DNA of 64,000 nucleotides, from contig NZ_JAGYIU010000004.1 of assembly GCF_018402495.1 (NCBI RefSeq), positions 186,001 to 250,000 of the forward strand, read 5' to 3'. Under the pieces are notes generated by a model that saw only the letters and a program-made list of their open reading frames with translations, had not been told where the DNA came from and ran no database searches. This document shows positions 53,434-64,000 of this stretch, in pieces. Made by a program: the position numbers and the translations under genes. Numbering within the stretch: the stretch's first letter is position 1; each line of letters begins with the position of its first letter. Source of the stretch: Pseudoalteromonas sp. (GTDB taxonomy: Bacteria > Pseudomonadota > Gammaproteobacteria > Enterobacterales > Alteromonadaceae).

Positions 53434-54108
53434 ATGCAATTAACATCACTTCCAACTTCTGTTCGGCCAAGAGAAAAACTGTTAGAAAAAGGTGCAAAGG
53501 CGCTGACTGATGCTGAGCTATTGGCTATTTTTTTACGTACGGGCTTACCCGGTATGAATGTGGTAGAGCTGGCACAACATTTAATAAACGAAAATAAAAC
53601 CCTGCATAATTTGTTTAATGCCAGTATGGATGAGTTTTGTGCGCAAAAAGGGTTGGGAATGGCTAAATATGTACAACTACAAGCGGTACTCGAGCTTAGT
53701 CAGCGTTATATGCAGGAAGGTTTTCAACGCAACGCCGTTTTTAACTCTCCTCAAGCTGTTTATGACTATTTAACACTGCAAATGCGAGGCTTACAGCAAG
53801 AAGTATTTATGGTGCTGTATCTTGATAGTCAAAATCGATTATTAAAAGATGAAATTTTATTTTACGGCACGATTAACGCGGCCAGTGTTTACCCGCGTGA
53901 AGTGGTAAAAGCAGCCTTGAAAAACAACGCAGCAGCGGTGATTTTTTCACATAATCACCCCAGTGGTATTGCAGAACCGAGTCAGGCAGATAAGTTAATT
54001 ACCAATAAATTATGCCAAGCACTACAACTGGTTGATATAAATGTGTTGGATCACATTATCATTGGTGGGGAAAAATGTGTTTCGTTTGCTGAACGAGGGC
54101 TTATTTGA
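53434..54108 (+). CDS. radC: RadC-family JAB1/MPN protein
   Basis: RPREKLLEKGAKALTDAELLAIFLRTG; VIFSHNHPSGIAEPSQAD. Confidence 0.95.
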   Translation: MQLTSLPTSVRPREKLLEKGAKALTDAELLAIFLRTGLPGMNVVELAQHLINENKTLHNLFNASMDEFCAQKGLGMAKYVQLQAVLELSQRYMQEGFQRNAVFNSPQAVYDYLTLQMRGLQQEVFMVLYLDSQNRLLKDEILFYGTINAASVYPREVVKAALKNNAAAVIFSHNHPSGIAEPSQADKLITNKLCQALQLVDINVLDHIIIGGEKCVSFAERGLI

Positions 54109-54382
54109 ATTTATTGTTCATAGATATGTGCTAAAAATGAGCGGTTTAGTGTGTTTTGGCAAATTAGTTTAATTTAAATGCAGTTTTTACTTTCCCTAAG
54201 GGCATTCGATCTTTATAATTAGCCGCTATCAAATTTACAAATGAGCTGGTTGGATAAGATCGGTATTTGATCTTTGCCTGTAAAAGCTGTATAAAGAGCG
54301 CCCTTTCGATTTATCTCTGGGGCACAAATACATGGCCTTAGGGGAAATTAAGCTCGAGCGAAGTTATTGGAGATATATAGAC

Positions 54383-54619
54383 ATGTCTAAAGTATGTCAA
54401 GTTACAGGTAAGCGTCCAGCGGTTGGTAACCACCGTTCACACGCGAGAAACGCGACTAAACGTCGTTTCCTACCTAACCTACAAACACACCGTTTTTGGG
54501 TTGAAAGTGAAAAACGTTTTGTAACATTACGCACTACTACTAAAGGTATGCGTATTATCGATAAAAAAGGCATTGACACGGTTCTTACAGAAATCCGTGC
54601 TCGTGGCGAAAAAGTTTAA
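54383..54619 (+). CDS. rpmB: 50S ribosomal protein L28
   Basis: [40 protein letters not shown]; start corrected from the longer ORF. Confidence 0.98.
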   Translation: MSKVCQVTGKRPAVGNHRSHARNATKRRFLPNLQTHRFWVESEKRFVTLRTTTKGMRIIDKKGIDTVLTEIRARGEKV

Positions 54620-54630
54620 GGAACTGAATT

Positions 54631-54786
54631 ATGCGCGATAAGATCCGTTTAGTTTCAACTGCTGGTACTGGTTTTTTCTACACTACCGACAAGAACAAGC
54701 GTAACATGCCTGAAAAAATGGAAATCAAAAAATTCGATCCTAAGGCTCGTAAACACGTGATTTTCAAAGAAGCTAAAATCAAGTAA
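54631..54786 (+). CDS. rpmG: 50S ribosomal protein L33 (below ORF-track length cutoff)
   Basis: Manual translation [51 protein letters not shown]. Confidence 0.97.
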   Translation: MRDKIRLVSTAGTGFFYTTDKNKRNMPEKMEIKKFDPKARKHVIFKEAKIK

Positions 54787-54807
54787 TTTAGCTTTCTTTC
54801 AGAAATG

Positions 54808-54840
54808 TAAAAACCCAGCTTTTGCTGGGTTTTTTGTTTT
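54808..54840 (+). terminator. Terminator after rpmG
   Basis: aaaaacccagcttttgctgggttttttgtttt. Confidence 0.92.
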
Positions 54841-55034
54841 TAAAATCTGAAATTATATCACTGTAATTATACCCATCGAATTAAACTGCAATTGACTTTG
54901 AATCGCTACGAGCTAAGCCGTTGGGTACTGTGTATTTAAGAGGTTATGCGCTGTTTAAGCGTGCCTGAGGCGTTTTATTGTAACTGTGCTAGGTAGAGCT
55001 GTAAGTAGCTCTAAGGCTACTTACAGCGCGATAT

Positions 55035-57062
55035 TTATACTTTAAAGTTCTCTACTGATATTCTTAGTTCTTCGGCTAATTTAGCCACTTCTGAACTTGA
55101 AATATTAGTTTGTACAGCCCCCTCAGCTGTTTGTTCGGCAATAGCAACAATAGACTCTAAGCGCTCACTGATTTCTTGTGAAACATGTTGTTGCTCTAGT
55201 GCTGCTGTTGATATTTCTTCACTCACATTATGCGCTTGTGATACCGCCAAGGTGATAGAGTCGAGCGCACTATTGGCTAAGTCGCTTTGCTCAACACAAG
55301 ATTCGGCGCGTTCTTTGCCTTTTTCCATGGCTTTAACCGCTTCTTCTGCACCAGACTGAAGGGATTCGATCATAGATTGAATTTCTTGGGTCGACTCTTG
55401 TGTTTTACTTGCAAGGGATCTTACTTCATCAGCAACAACAGCAAACCCTCGGCCTTGCTCGCCTGCACGAGCTGCTTCAATAGCTGCATTCAAGGCTAAT
55501 AAATTTGTTTGCTCTGCTATGCCGCGAATAACATCTAAAATACTGCCTATTGATGCACTGTCTTTGTGTAGCTTATTAATAACACTTGATGCTTCGTCTA
55601 CTTCGTGGGCTAGTTGCTCAATGGTTGCTTTATTTTGGTTAGAAATCCCTTTAACACGCTCTGCTTCTTTGTCGGCATTTTTAATTTCACTCAGTGCTTG
55701 TTGTGCACTATTACTTACTGTTTGCGACGTGCTGCTCATTTCAGTGGTAGCGGTTGCAGCTTGTTCTACTTGCGCTTGCTGGTTACTAATTGCTTTGCTT
55801 GACTCACCGGTAATTGTTGATGTTTGTTCTGAGGCTGCAGCAAGTTGCGTTGAACGTGAAATAATACCAGTAATTAAACTACGTAAGCTATCAATTAGGG
55901 TATTACAGCTTTTCGATAGCTCACCAAACTCATCTTTAGCGCTATCGTCTAAGCGTTGAGTCATATCGCCACTGGCTACAATATCTAAAATGCGGTTTAC
56001 TTCCGCTAATGGTTTAGTAATACGATTAACCGTAACAATAGCAACTAGCACAGCAATAATCGTGGCGATAATCATGCCTATCCAAGTCCATAAATTAGCT
56101 GAATTTACGTCACTACGTACGCCTTTTTGCAAGCTAAATGCAACGCCACTGGCTTGTGCCACTAATTCATCAATTTGACTAAGCGCTGTTTTTGTCGCTT
56201 TTTCAGACTCTTCTAATTCTCGCTCGGTTGTGCTGATGGCATCAATAAGGCGTTTTTTATTTGCTGAGAGGCTGTCGTTACCTAGAATATTACTTTCAAG
56301 CGTATCTACATAACTTTTTAAGTCGTTAAACAAGCCGCTGTGAGTTTGCTCTATTGCAGGTTGTATAAGTGCAACGGTACGAACAACTTCTTCAAAATAA
56401 TAGACTTGTTCATTTTTAATGATATCAAGGGTGTTAAGCGTTTTAACCGTTAGCATATCTGTGCTACTGGTAACGACAGACAAAAAGTTGTTTTCAAGGC
56501 TATTTGCAGCCTTATATGCGCGAGGATAGTTATCTTCTAAACCTTCAATGTCAATAATATCAAGTACGATAGAATTTGCATCTTCTGCTGCTAAATCTAC
56601 AGTTTCTAACTGAGCTTTAAGCTGTTTGTTAAGGACTAACTGTGTATTTTTATCTTTAAGTAGGCTCTCTACAATACTTAAAAAGTTTTGGTAGGTTTGT
56701 TCAACTGCAAGGCTGCTTTTATTTAATTGCGGATCATCTTTAACAACCTGTTGTAATTCACGGTGTAAGTTATCAAAAGACTGCTTTTGTTCTTCTATTT
56801 GTGCTTTTATTGGCGCAAGCTCTTGAGCTGATGAAGTATGAAAGCTCGCTTGAGCGCCCTTACTCATCAAAATAAATTCAGCTTGTAATTGGGCGCTCTT
56901 GTTAAGTGCAGGAAGCGATAGTTGATTAACTTTTTGAGTTGAACGGTCTATATTTGCTATTTTTATTAAAGAGTTACCGCCAATAATTAAAAGTAATAGA
57001 GTGATAAATATAAAACCACCCCAAATGCGTTGACTCACTGTTAAATTCATATGATTTTCCAT
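55035..57062 (-). CDS. Methyl-accepting chemotaxis protein with long periplasmic helical sensor
   Basis: [50 protein letters not shown]. Confidence 0.94.
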   Translation of the reverse strand: MENHMNLTVSQRIWGGFIFITLLLLIIGGNSLIKIANIDRSTQKVNQLSLPALNKSAQLQAEFILMSKGAQASFHTSSAQELAPIKAQIEEQKQSFDNLHRELQQVVKDDPQLNKSSLAVEQTYQNFLSIVESLLKDKNTQLVLNKQLKAQLETVDLAAEDANSIVLDIIDIEGLEDNYPRAYKAANSLENNFLSVVTSSTDMLTVKTLNTLDIIKNEQVYYFEEVVRTVALIQPAIEQTHSGLFNDLKSYVDTLESNILGNDSLSANKKRLIDAISTTERELEESEKATKTALSQIDELVAQASGVAFSLQKGVRSDVNSANLWTWIGMIIATIIAVLVAIVTVNRITKPLAEVNRILDIVASGDMTQRLDDSAKDEFGELSKSCNTLIDSLRSLITGIISRSTQLAAASEQTSTITGESSKAISNQQAQVEQAATATTEMSSTSQTVSNSAQQALSEIKNADKEAERVKGISNQNKATIEQLAHEVDEASSVINKLHKDSASIGSILDVIRGIAEQTNLLALNAAIEAARAGEQGRGFAVVADEVRSLASKTQESTQEIQSMIESLQSGAEEAVKAMEKGKERAESCVEQSDLANSALDSITLAVSQAHNVSEEISTAALEQQHVSQEISERLESIVAIAEQTAEGAVQTNISSSEVAKLAEELRISVENFKV

Positions 57063-57250
57063 TCAAAAAATACGTCTATTAAAACTTATCGGCGTTTTCA
57101 ATAATAAGTTAAGTAAATAAAAATAATTAATTTTTACTGTTAATAGTTAGTTATGCTAAAGCGCAATAATGCTTAATTACAAACCAAGCGAACTTAATAT
57201 CACCTTCCAATTATGGGTTAAAATCATGGAAGTTGCCATTAGGTGTATAT

Positions 57251-57412
57251 TATACCAATGCACAAAAACACTTAATCATCTTGAGAGGGCAAATTAGGCG
57301 CGAACTGCGTTAAAAATTTATCATTTAGAATAACTAAATGGTAAATTTTTGCCTTGCTATCGACACGATTTTTCTCTCTCAAAATAGCTAACTTAATTAA
57401 GCGAATTGGTAT
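57251..57412. repeat. 162-bp MITE-like repeat copy 2
   Basis: ATACCAATGC...GCGAATTGGTAT ends; core ctgcgttaaaaatttatcatttagaataactaaat shared with 46294-46455. Confidence 0.78.
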
Positions 57413-57520
57413 CATTCGATTATTAGAGTATTGCTTTTTTATATACAGCTGTGGCTTATTTGTAACCACTTGGTTTGGTGTACACTCTTAAACTTAACAG
57501 ATGTATTAACTTTTTTCAGT

Positions 57521-58339
57521 TTATTTAGACAAAAGTTGTGATTTTTCTGAAAATGCTTGTTTAGTTTGTAGTTCTACTAAGGTCATCGAGCCACCCCATA
57601 CGCACCCAGTGTCTAGTGCATATAGATGTTTATAGGGGGTTTTTCCTTTAAGTGCTGCCCAGTGGCCAAAAATTAGGTCGTGTTGAGCGTTAATAATTTT
57701 AGGATGAGCAAACCAAGGAATTAATGCTTGGCTATTTATTGTTGCTTCTTTTGCATTAAAGTCGAGCAGGTTGTCAGGGGTAATGAAGCGCATACGGGTG
57801 AAGTAATTAACGATGTAGCGAAATTTAGCCGCGTCATCAAGTTGCTCACTCCATTTTAACGGATGAGGTTGGTACATATTTTTAAAATAGAACCGGGCAT
57901 TACTTTGGCTATAACAATGTTGCGCAAATTGTGCTTGTTGAATGGCGTGTGCGCACGACCAATCAGGGTTAAGCCCTGCGTGAGAAATAAAACAGCTATA
58001 TTGATCCAAATAAAGAGCTAAAGGCTGAGTTCGTAAAAATGCGATGTAGCGGGAGAGTTTGCTGCTATTAAATAGCTCAGTGAGCTTATCTTTGGGGTTA
58101 GGTGCAACGTTATTTAAATAACAGGCAATCAGGTGTAAGTCATGATTGCCTAATGTGACACTTACACTGTCTTGATATTGATAAATATAATCAAGGCACG
58201 CCTTAGAGTCTGGGCCGCGAGCGACAATATCGCCCACTAAATATAAGTGATCTTTGCTAGGGTTAAAGTTGACTTGCTTTAACAATAAGCTAAATTCGTT
58301 AAAGCAGCCTTGTAAATCACCTATTGCGTAGTCGGCCAT
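57521..58339 (-). CDS. apaH: Symmetrical bis(5'-nucleosyl)-tetraphosphatase
   Basis: MADYAIGDLQGCFNEFSLLL; LVGDIVARGPDS; TLGNHDLHLIA. Confidence 0.96.
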   Translation of the reverse strand: MADYAIGDLQGCFNEFSLLLKQVNFNPSKDHLYLVGDIVARGPDSKACLDYIYQYQDSVSVTLGNHDLHLIACYLNNVAPNPKDKLTELFNSSKLSRYIAFLRTQPLALYLDQYSCFISHAGLNPDWSCAHAIQQAQFAQHCYSQSNARFYFKNMYQPHPLKWSEQLDDAAKFRYIVNYFTRMRFITPDNLLDFNAKEATINSQALIPWFAHPKIINAQHDLIFGHWAALKGKTPYKHLYALDTGCVWGGSMTLVELQTKQAFSEKSQLLSK

Positions 58340-58353
58340 TGTTAGCTAGTTTA

Positions 58354-58743
58354 TCAGTGTAAAATATTAGGGCAGGCTAAGCGAAATACGTTTATAGGCG
58401 CTTCAAATTCAGCACCAAACTCGTTACGTAACCTGTAATGTCCTTGCATGGTACCTACTGGAGTATCTATTATTGCTCCACTGGTATATTTGTAGCTTTC
58501 ACCTGGTGCTATGTCAGGGGTTTCACCCACCACACCTTCGCCTTGCACTTCTATTTCTTTGCCGTTGGCATCAGTAATTAGCCAATAACGGCTTAGTAAC
58601 TTTGCACTGCATAAGCTGTGGTTTTTAATAGTAACGGAATAAGCAAACACAAATTTATCGAGTTCAGGTTGTGATTGCTCTTCTACATAAAATGTTTCTA
58701 CAGATACCTTTACAGGTGATCCAATATTACTGCTTGTTGTCAT
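58354..58743 (-). CDS. apaG: Co2+/Mg2+ efflux protein ApaG
   Basis: [59 protein letters not shown]. Confidence 0.97.
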   Translation of the reverse strand: MTTSSNIGSPVKVSVETFYVEEQSQPELDKFVFAYSVTIKNHSLCSAKLLSRYWLITDANGKEIEVQGEGVVGETPDIAPGESYKYTSGAIIDTPVGTMQGHYRLRNEFGAEFEAPINVFRLACPNILH

Positions 58744-59533
58744 AAATCCAGTTAGCTATATCAATAAATTGTTGTAACGAAAGGCTCTCGGCACGCAAGG
58801 TAATGTCAATGCCTATGCTGGTTAATTCGTCAGCGGTTAGAAGGTTACCAAGGCTGTTACGCAAGGTCTTACGACGTTGATTAAACGCTTCTAAACACAC
58901 TGTGTTTAATATTTTAACGCTTTTAGCTGTGCGCTGCTGTGCCTTTTTAGGAATTAAGCGAATAACCGCAGAATCGACTTTAGGCGCTGGTTTAAAGCAT
59001 TCTGGCGGTACTTCTACCACCGGCATAGCATGGCAATAGTATTGAGTCATTACACTTAAGCGACCAAAGGTTTTACTACCTGGGCCTGCTACCATGCGCT
59101 TTACCACTTCTTTTTGCAGCATAAAGTGCATGTGCTCAATATGATCGGCAAATTCAAAAAGATGAAACAATAAAGGCGTTGAAATGTTGTACGGTAGGTT
59201 GCCGAATACTTTTAGTTTTTTGTCATCTTTAACTAGGCTTGCAAAATCAAATTTCATTGCATCGCCTTGATTTACGGTTAATTTTGGCCCTAAAAATGGG
59301 TGTTCAATTAAACGCTGGGCTAAATCTTTATCTAGCTCAACGACCGTTAAATGGCCACTTAAATCGGCAACAGGCTCGGTAATAGCGCCAAGGCCAGGGC
59401 CAATCTCTACTAAATTATCTTGCGGCTGGGGATCGATAGCGGTGACGATTTTGTCGATGATTGACTCATCGAATAAAAAGTTTTGGCCAAAACGTTTACG
59501 GGCGCGGTGTCCTAAGTGTACTTTATCGGTCAT
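58727..59533 (-). CDS. rsmA: 16S rRNA (adenine(1518)-N(6)/adenine(1519)-N(6))-dimethyltransferase
   Basis: [50 protein letters not shown]. Confidence 0.98.
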   Translation of the reverse strand: MTDKVHLGHRARKRFGQNFLFDESIIDKIVTAIDPQPQDNLVEIGPGLGAITEPVADLSGHLTVVELDKDLAQRLIEHPFLGPKLTVNQGDAMKFDFASLVKDDKKLKVFGNLPYNISTPLLFHLFEFADHIEHMHFMLQKEVVKRMVAGPGSKTFGRLSVMTQYYCHAMPVVEVPPECFKPAPKVDSAVIRLIPKKAQQRTAKSVKILNTVCLEAFNQRRKTLRNSLGNLLTADELTSIGIDITLRAESLSLQQFIDIANWIYDNKQ

Positions 59534-60522
59534 TGATTTTGTGCTTTTTCATGGGCGAGCTTAATTGCTTCGCGGATCGCTAATTCAAAACTGCCAACAT
59601 CAGCATCGCCTGTACCTGCTAAATCAAGCGCAGTACCGTGATCGACTGAAGTGCGAATAAATGGAAGGCCGAGAGTTATATTCACTGACTTACCAAATCC
59701 TTTGTATTTTAGCACAGGTAATCCCTGATCGTGATACATAGCCAGCACTGCATCGGCTTCATTTAGGTATTTATCTTGAAATAGGGTATCGGCTGGTAAA
59801 GGCCCGATTAAGTTCATCCCTTGGGCTCTTAGTAGGTCGAGCGTAGGCGTAATCGTGTCGATTTCTTCGCGGCCTAAATGGCCATCTTCACCGGCATGTG
59901 GGTTTAAGCCACAGACTAAAATACGCGGTTGCTCAATGCCAAATTTAGTTTTTAAGTCATGATTAAGAATATTAGCGACTTTAACCAGTCGCTCTTGCGT
60001 AATCGCACGAGATACATAAGCAAGCGGAATATGGGTTGTTACTAATGCAACACGTAACCCTTCGGTGGCTAATAACATAACCACATCGGCAGTACCTGAT
60101 TGCTGAGCAAAGTACTCAGTATGGCCACTAAAAGAAATGCCGGCTTGGTTAATAATACCCTTGTGAACAGGTCCCGTAACAACGGCATCAAATGTTCCAT
60201 CCATATTCTTTTCACTGGCAATACGTAATGTATCTAGCACGTATTGGCCATTGGCATCATTCAGCACGCCCAATTCAACTGGTTCGGCTAAATCAATTTG
60301 CTTAATGTATAAGCTACCTGCAGCAGTAGGCATTGCTTTGGCTTGTTCATTAAACTCAATTAATTGAATATTTAAACCTAAGTGCTTAGCACGTTGCTTT
60401 AATAGCGATGCGTCTGCAATCGCGACGAGTTGTGCATCCCAGCTGTGCTGTGCCAGTTTTAATAGTAAATCTGGGCCAATGCCTGCAGGCTCGCCGGGGG
60501 TTATTGCAATTCTTAAGGTCAT
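59530..60522 (-). CDS. pdxA: 4-hydroxythreonine-4-phosphate dehydrogenase
   Basis: [58 protein letters not shown]. Confidence 0.98.
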   Translation of the reverse strand: MTLRIAITPGEPAGIGPDLLLKLAQHSWDAQLVAIADASLLKQRAKHLGLNIQLIEFNEQAKAMPTAAGSLYIKQIDLAEPVELGVLNDANGQYVLDTLRIASEKNMDGTFDAVVTGPVHKGIINQAGISFSGHTEYFAQQSGTADVVMLLATEGLRVALVTTHIPLAYVSRAITQERLVKVANILNHDLKTKFGIEQPRILVCGLNPHAGEDGHLGREEIDTITPTLDLLRAQGMNLIGPLPADTLFQDKYLNEADAVLAMYHDQGLPVLKYKGFGKSVNITLGLPFIRTSVDHGTALDLAGTGDADVGSFELAIREAIKLAHEKAQNQ

Positions 60523-60524
60523 AA

Positions 60525-61820
60525 TTATTCGTCTATTGGGAAAATTTCAACATGGGCTTGTTCACGCATTTCTTGCTGCCAGTTAAAGCTTTCTTCTTTA
60601 AATTTACGATTAAACAACATGCCATGTGCACGATTGCGTTTTGCTTGCTCGGTTTTATCGGCAACGCGTGTATCTAATAATTGTACAATGTGCCAGCCAA
60701 ATTGTGTTCTAAATGGTTCGCTGATCTCGTTTTGATCAAGTGATAGTAACGTATCTCTAAACGCAGGCACATAGGTGGTTGGATCAGTCCAATCGTATTG
60801 TCCGCCTTTTAGTGCTGAGCCAGGATCTTGTGAGTGCTCTTTAGCAAGTTCCGCAAAGTCAGCATCGCCGGAGCGTAAATCTTTAACAAATCCTGCGAGC
60901 ATAGTGCGGGCTTTTTCTTCACTTAAAATGATTGAAGGCTTAATGAGGATATGACGTGATTTTACTTCCGTGGTTTCTACTACTTGGCGGCCACGTACAT
61001 CTTGCACTTTAATGATATGAAAGCCTGCACCAGAACGAAGTGGACCAATAATCGCATCTTTCTTTTTACCTTTTACAGCTTCTGCAAATAATGATGGCAT
61101 TTCGTTAATGCCCATCCAGCCTAATTGGCCGCCCTCAAGCGCTTTTGAGCCGCTTGATGATGAAATAGCAATGCGCTTAAATTCTTGACCGTCTTGTAGT
61201 AGTTCAATTACTTTGTCTGCGCGTGTTTTTGCTGAGCTTACATCTTCTGCTGAGGCGCCACTTGGAATATCGATAAGGATGTGGCCAATATCGTACTCTT
61301 CGGCATTTTGGCCTTGGCTATCCATAATTTTTAGTAAGTTATCAATTTCTTGGTCACTTACATATATACGACGATCTACGTTTGCACGCGTGACTTGTTG
61401 CGTGGTTATTTCTTTACGAATTTCTTCGCGGTAAGCTTGAAAACTTTCACCTGAGGCTTCAATGGTGCGGCGCAAATCAGCAATGGTACCGCCTTGCTCT
61501 TTAGCCATATTTGCAAGTGTTTGGTCAAGCTGGCTATCTGAAATTTCTAAACCCATGCGCTCAGCCATTTGTATCATCAAAGCTTGGTTAACTAAGCGCT
61601 CAATGGCTTGAACACGAAGAGTTTCGTCTTTTGGTAGCTGTTGATTTTGTTCTTCTGCTTGTTTTTTTACACGCTCAACAATGGTGTCTACTTCACTTTT
61701 TAAAATAACGCCCTGGTTGACAATACCAATCACTTTATCTATTTCGACAGGAGCGGCAAATGCATTTTGGCATAAGCTAAACGTTAAAACTGCTGATGTT
61801 AATAATTTTTTTAAATTCAT
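60525..61820 (-). CDS. surA: Periplasmic peptidyl-prolyl isomerase/chaperone SurA
   Basis: Signal peptide; [18 protein letters not shown]; two parvulin domains. Confidence 0.97.
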   Translation of the reverse strand: MNLKKLLTSAVLTFSLCQNAFAAPVEIDKVIGIVNQGVILKSEVDTIVERVKKQAEEQNQQLPKDETLRVQAIERLVNQALMIQMAERMGLEISDSQLDQTLANMAKEQGGTIADLRRTIEASGESFQAYREEIRKEITTQQVTRANVDRRIYVSDQEIDNLLKIMDSQGQNAEEYDIGHILIDIPSGASAEDVSSAKTRADKVIELLQDGQEFKRIAISSSSGSKALEGGQLGWMGINEMPSLFAEAVKGKKKDAIIGPLRSGAGFHIIKVQDVRGRQVVETTEVKSRHILIKPSIILSEEKARTMLAGFVKDLRSGDADFAELAKEHSQDPGSALKGGQYDWTDPTTYVPAFRDTLLSLDQNEISEPFRTQFGWHIVQLLDTRVADKTEQAKRNRAHGMLFNRKFKEESFNWQQEMREQAHVEIFPIDE

Positions 61821-61910
61821 ATTCTTTTTACTACTCTTACTAATAGTACTGTTGTAATGCTAGATGCAGCTATATAGTTATTTGTAAACGTTTACTATAA
61901 ATAAAGCTAC

Positions 61911-64000
61911 TTAGTCATTAAGAAAATACGGCCTACGATAACCAAAAATACCTTGTTGTAATAACTTTTGAGCATCGTAACGGCTTTTACTACCAAGCCC
62001 TTTTAATACAAAATTCAAACGAATGCTCGAATCAAAAGTGGCTTGGGGTTGCCCGATTGACTGATTTAAATCAGTTTCAATTTGGCGATGGCCAGTAATT
62101 TGGAACGCCCAACAGCACGATTCGTACTGTAATCCACTAAATACTTCAATACTGCGGTTATTATCAAGATCGCGATGGTAACTTGCAATAAACTGCCATT
62201 CGTCACTGATAGGGATGCTTGTAAATAAGCCCGCTTGCTCGATTGTATTTCCTGAGACATCATTTGCATAGCGATGGTTCAATTGAACCAGCTGATTATC
62301 GTCACCTTTATAGTCTAAGGTTACATTTGACTGGATAACTTGCTTGCCATCCGTGTCGTACTGAATACCACCGGATAAATACCAGCGACGGTGCCAATGT
62401 AACATGGTTTGTGCCGCAAACAAGGCATTGTAGTTACTGTCGCTGTTAAGTCCTTGCTCTGTAGGCTTGGCTGAATCGCTTAAATAAAAAATTTGCCCTG
62501 CGCTGAAATTAAACACTTCTTCATTTTTATTATCAAATAAACGAGTGGTTGCCCCAAGTGTAAACTGATTCGCTGCAGCAATTCGGTCAACACCTGAAAA
62601 ACGTGCATCCCTAAATAGACCAAAAAAGTCATCTTGTAACTTAGTCGTATCGTATAAACCAATATCAGACTGGTCTTTATTAGGTGTATATAAATACTGA
62701 ATTTGTGGCTCTAGGGTTTGAATACCATCGTCAATAAAAATTGAAGTATCACGTTCAAAGTTAAGCTGAGAATATAAGCGCACTTTTGGCAATGTACGCG
62801 AAACACGATCGCTATACTGAGTGCCTTGTAAATTGCCATCTTGTTTATAGTTAGTTTGCAGTAAGCTGACTTCAGACAAAAACGACCATGCATACTCTTT
62901 GTAATCAAAGCGCGCTTTAGGCTCTATGTGTACACGCGTTGCTTGGTCAATAATCGCTGAGCTGTTAGTAAAGTGGCTTAGCTCACCTGAAACACTAAAA
63001 TTAAAATAATCAATTTCCCACGGTGTGGTTTGTGTAAAGCTAATTTGTGGTAACGCCGTATATGATTCTAAGTGGTCACCGAGTACTTCAAAGTTTTGTA
63101 TTTTAATGTCAGTACGCCACATTTCGCCCATATGGGTTAGCAAGCCAGTACGATAAAGTTGCGTATCGGTTTTGCTTGCATAGCTAGAGTTTAAATCGGT
63201 GAGGTAGTTGTCATCACTCACGTTAGTAATATCTAGACTGGCCCGCCAGTTTTGTCCTATATAACTTTTTTGTTGCCAATGAAACAAAAAGCGTTCGTCA
63301 AGCTCAGGCTCTGAGTCATCTTTATTTAAGTACTCTACAGCCACTAAGCCTTGATGCTCTGGGGTTAAATATCTAAATTCAGTTTGTAGCTGTAACCCTT
63401 TACGCGACATATAACGCGGAGTAATGGTGGCATCGTAATTAGGAGCAATATTCCAATAGTAAGGGGTAATCGTTTCTAATCCATAGCGATCTGAACTTGA
63501 AAAGCTAGGTGTTAATAAACCAGATTTGCGACGCTCATCAAGTGGAAACGTAAAATAAGGTAAATAGAGCACTGGCGTATCTAAAATACGCAGTACGGCA
63601 TTGTAGGTTTCACCCCAGCCCTCTTCACGAGATAGGTTTATTTCATCGGCTTCAATAGCCCACACTGGCGTATTGCCTGGACAGGCAGTAAAGCTTGCAT
63701 TCATCAGCACTAAGCCAGACTTATCGATGGTGAGCTTTTCTGCTCCGCCTTTGCCTTGTTGTTGTGTTAGGCTATATTGTGCGCCTAATAAGCTAAATGC
63801 TGAGTTATTTAAATCGGCATTTAAGCCTGTGCTTTGAACTTTGCTTACATAATCGCGATAGGTAATTGGGCCTGTGGCATTGAGTAAGCCACGCTGTTTA
63901 TCTATCAGTGCTGATTGTGCGGACAAACTCATGTTAACGGTGTTAATATCAACATTGCCAGTAAATTCTGCGCTTTGTGTGCCTAAAAGTTCAACATCAT
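61911..64000 (-). CDS. lptD: LPS-assembly protein LptD, N-terminus beyond the window
   Basis: YFTFPLDERRKSGLLTPSFSSSDRYGLETITPYYWNIAPNYDATITPRYMSRKGLQLQTEFRYL; frame open to the window end. Confidence 0.96.
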   Translation of the reverse strand, partial: DVELLGTQSAEFTGNVDINTVNMSLSAQSALIDKQRGLLNATGPITYRDYVSKVQSTGLNADLNNSAFSLLGAQYSLTQQQGKGGAEKLTIDKSGLVLMNASFTACPGNTPVWAIEADEINLSREEGWGETYNAVLRILDTPVLYLPYFTFPLDERRKSGLLTPSFSSSDRYGLETITPYYWNIAPNYDATITPRYMSRKGLQLQTEFRYLTPEHQGLVAVEYLNKDDSEPELDERFLFHWQQKSYIGQNWRASLDITNVSDDNYLTDLNSSYASKTDTQLYRTGLLTHMGEMWRTDIKIQNFEVLGDHLESYTALPQISFTQTTPWEIDYFNFSVSGELSHFTNSSAIIDQATRVHIEPKARFDYKEYAWSFLSEVSLLQTNYKQDGNLQGTQYSDRVSRTLPKVRLYSQLNFERDTSIFIDDGIQTLEPQIQYLYTPNKDQSDIGLYDTTKLQDDFFGLFRDARFSGVDRIAAANQFTLGATTRLFDNKNEEVFNFSAGQIFYLSDSAKPTEQGLNSDSNYNALFAAQTMLHWHRRWYLSGGIQYDTDGKQVIQSNVTLDYKGDDNQLVQLNHRYANDVSGNTIEQAGLFTSIPISDEWQFIASYHRDLDNNRSIEVFSGLQYESCCWAFQITGHRQIETDLNQSIGQPQATFDSSIRLNFVLKGLGSKSRYDAQKLLQQGIFGYRRPYFLND

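Noticed and set aside
54861-55030. Possible ncRNA between rpmG and the MCP gene (hairpin gctgtaagtagc...gctacttacagc)
   Set aside because: The perfect hairpin is real, but without a T-tract, promoter or conservation evidence I cannot support an RNA gene; more likely a 3' end structure of the convergent MCP gene.
57272-57469. 65-aa minus-strand ORF
   Set aside because: Lies over the MITE-like repeat; no supporting motifs.

Overview
This 64 kb window is chromosomal sequence from a gammaproteobacterium, most likely Pseudoalteromonas or a close relative (inferred from gene content and protein character, not from a search). Most of it is housekeeping sequence: gpsA; a solute-binding protein plus MCP pair; trmL; fieF; a CpxAR-like two-component system with a divergent CpxP/Spy-like gene; a type IV pilus cluster (pilA/C/D, coaE, pilB, yacG); nadC; ampDE; pdhR-aceE-aceF-lpdA; a DTW-domain gene; an Fbp-type iron ABC transporter followed by a DyP/YfeX-like protein; argR/mdh; ispB; rplU-rpmA-obgE; folA; secreted S8 and S9 peptidases; slmA; coaBC; radC; rpmBG; and lptD-surA-pdxA-rsmA-apaG-apaH. 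There is no prophage, transposase, CRISPR array or recognisable defence island. The main non-routine signals are: (1) an unannotated CsrB-like sRNA at about 28.46-28.93 kb on the minus strand, with about 24 GGA motifs, a Rho-independent terminator and a plausible promoter; its 5' region carries a 17-nt perfect antisense match to the 3' end of the neighbouring DTW mRNA; (2) a DyP/YfeX-like protein downstream of a Fur-box-preceded iron ABC transporter, in which both distal catalytic residues (Asp of GxxDG and the conserved Arg) appear replaced while the proximal His is kept; (3) many intergenic tandem arrays that all have a 7-bp period but different sequences, several embedded in a recurring composite element bounded by GTAGGCGGG/CCCGCCTAC; (4) a second CACAGAG-type palindromic repeat family and a 162-bp MITE-like repeat; (5) an unusual pil gene order, a decayed TorF-like pseudogene and an orphan RelB/DinJ-like antitoxin.
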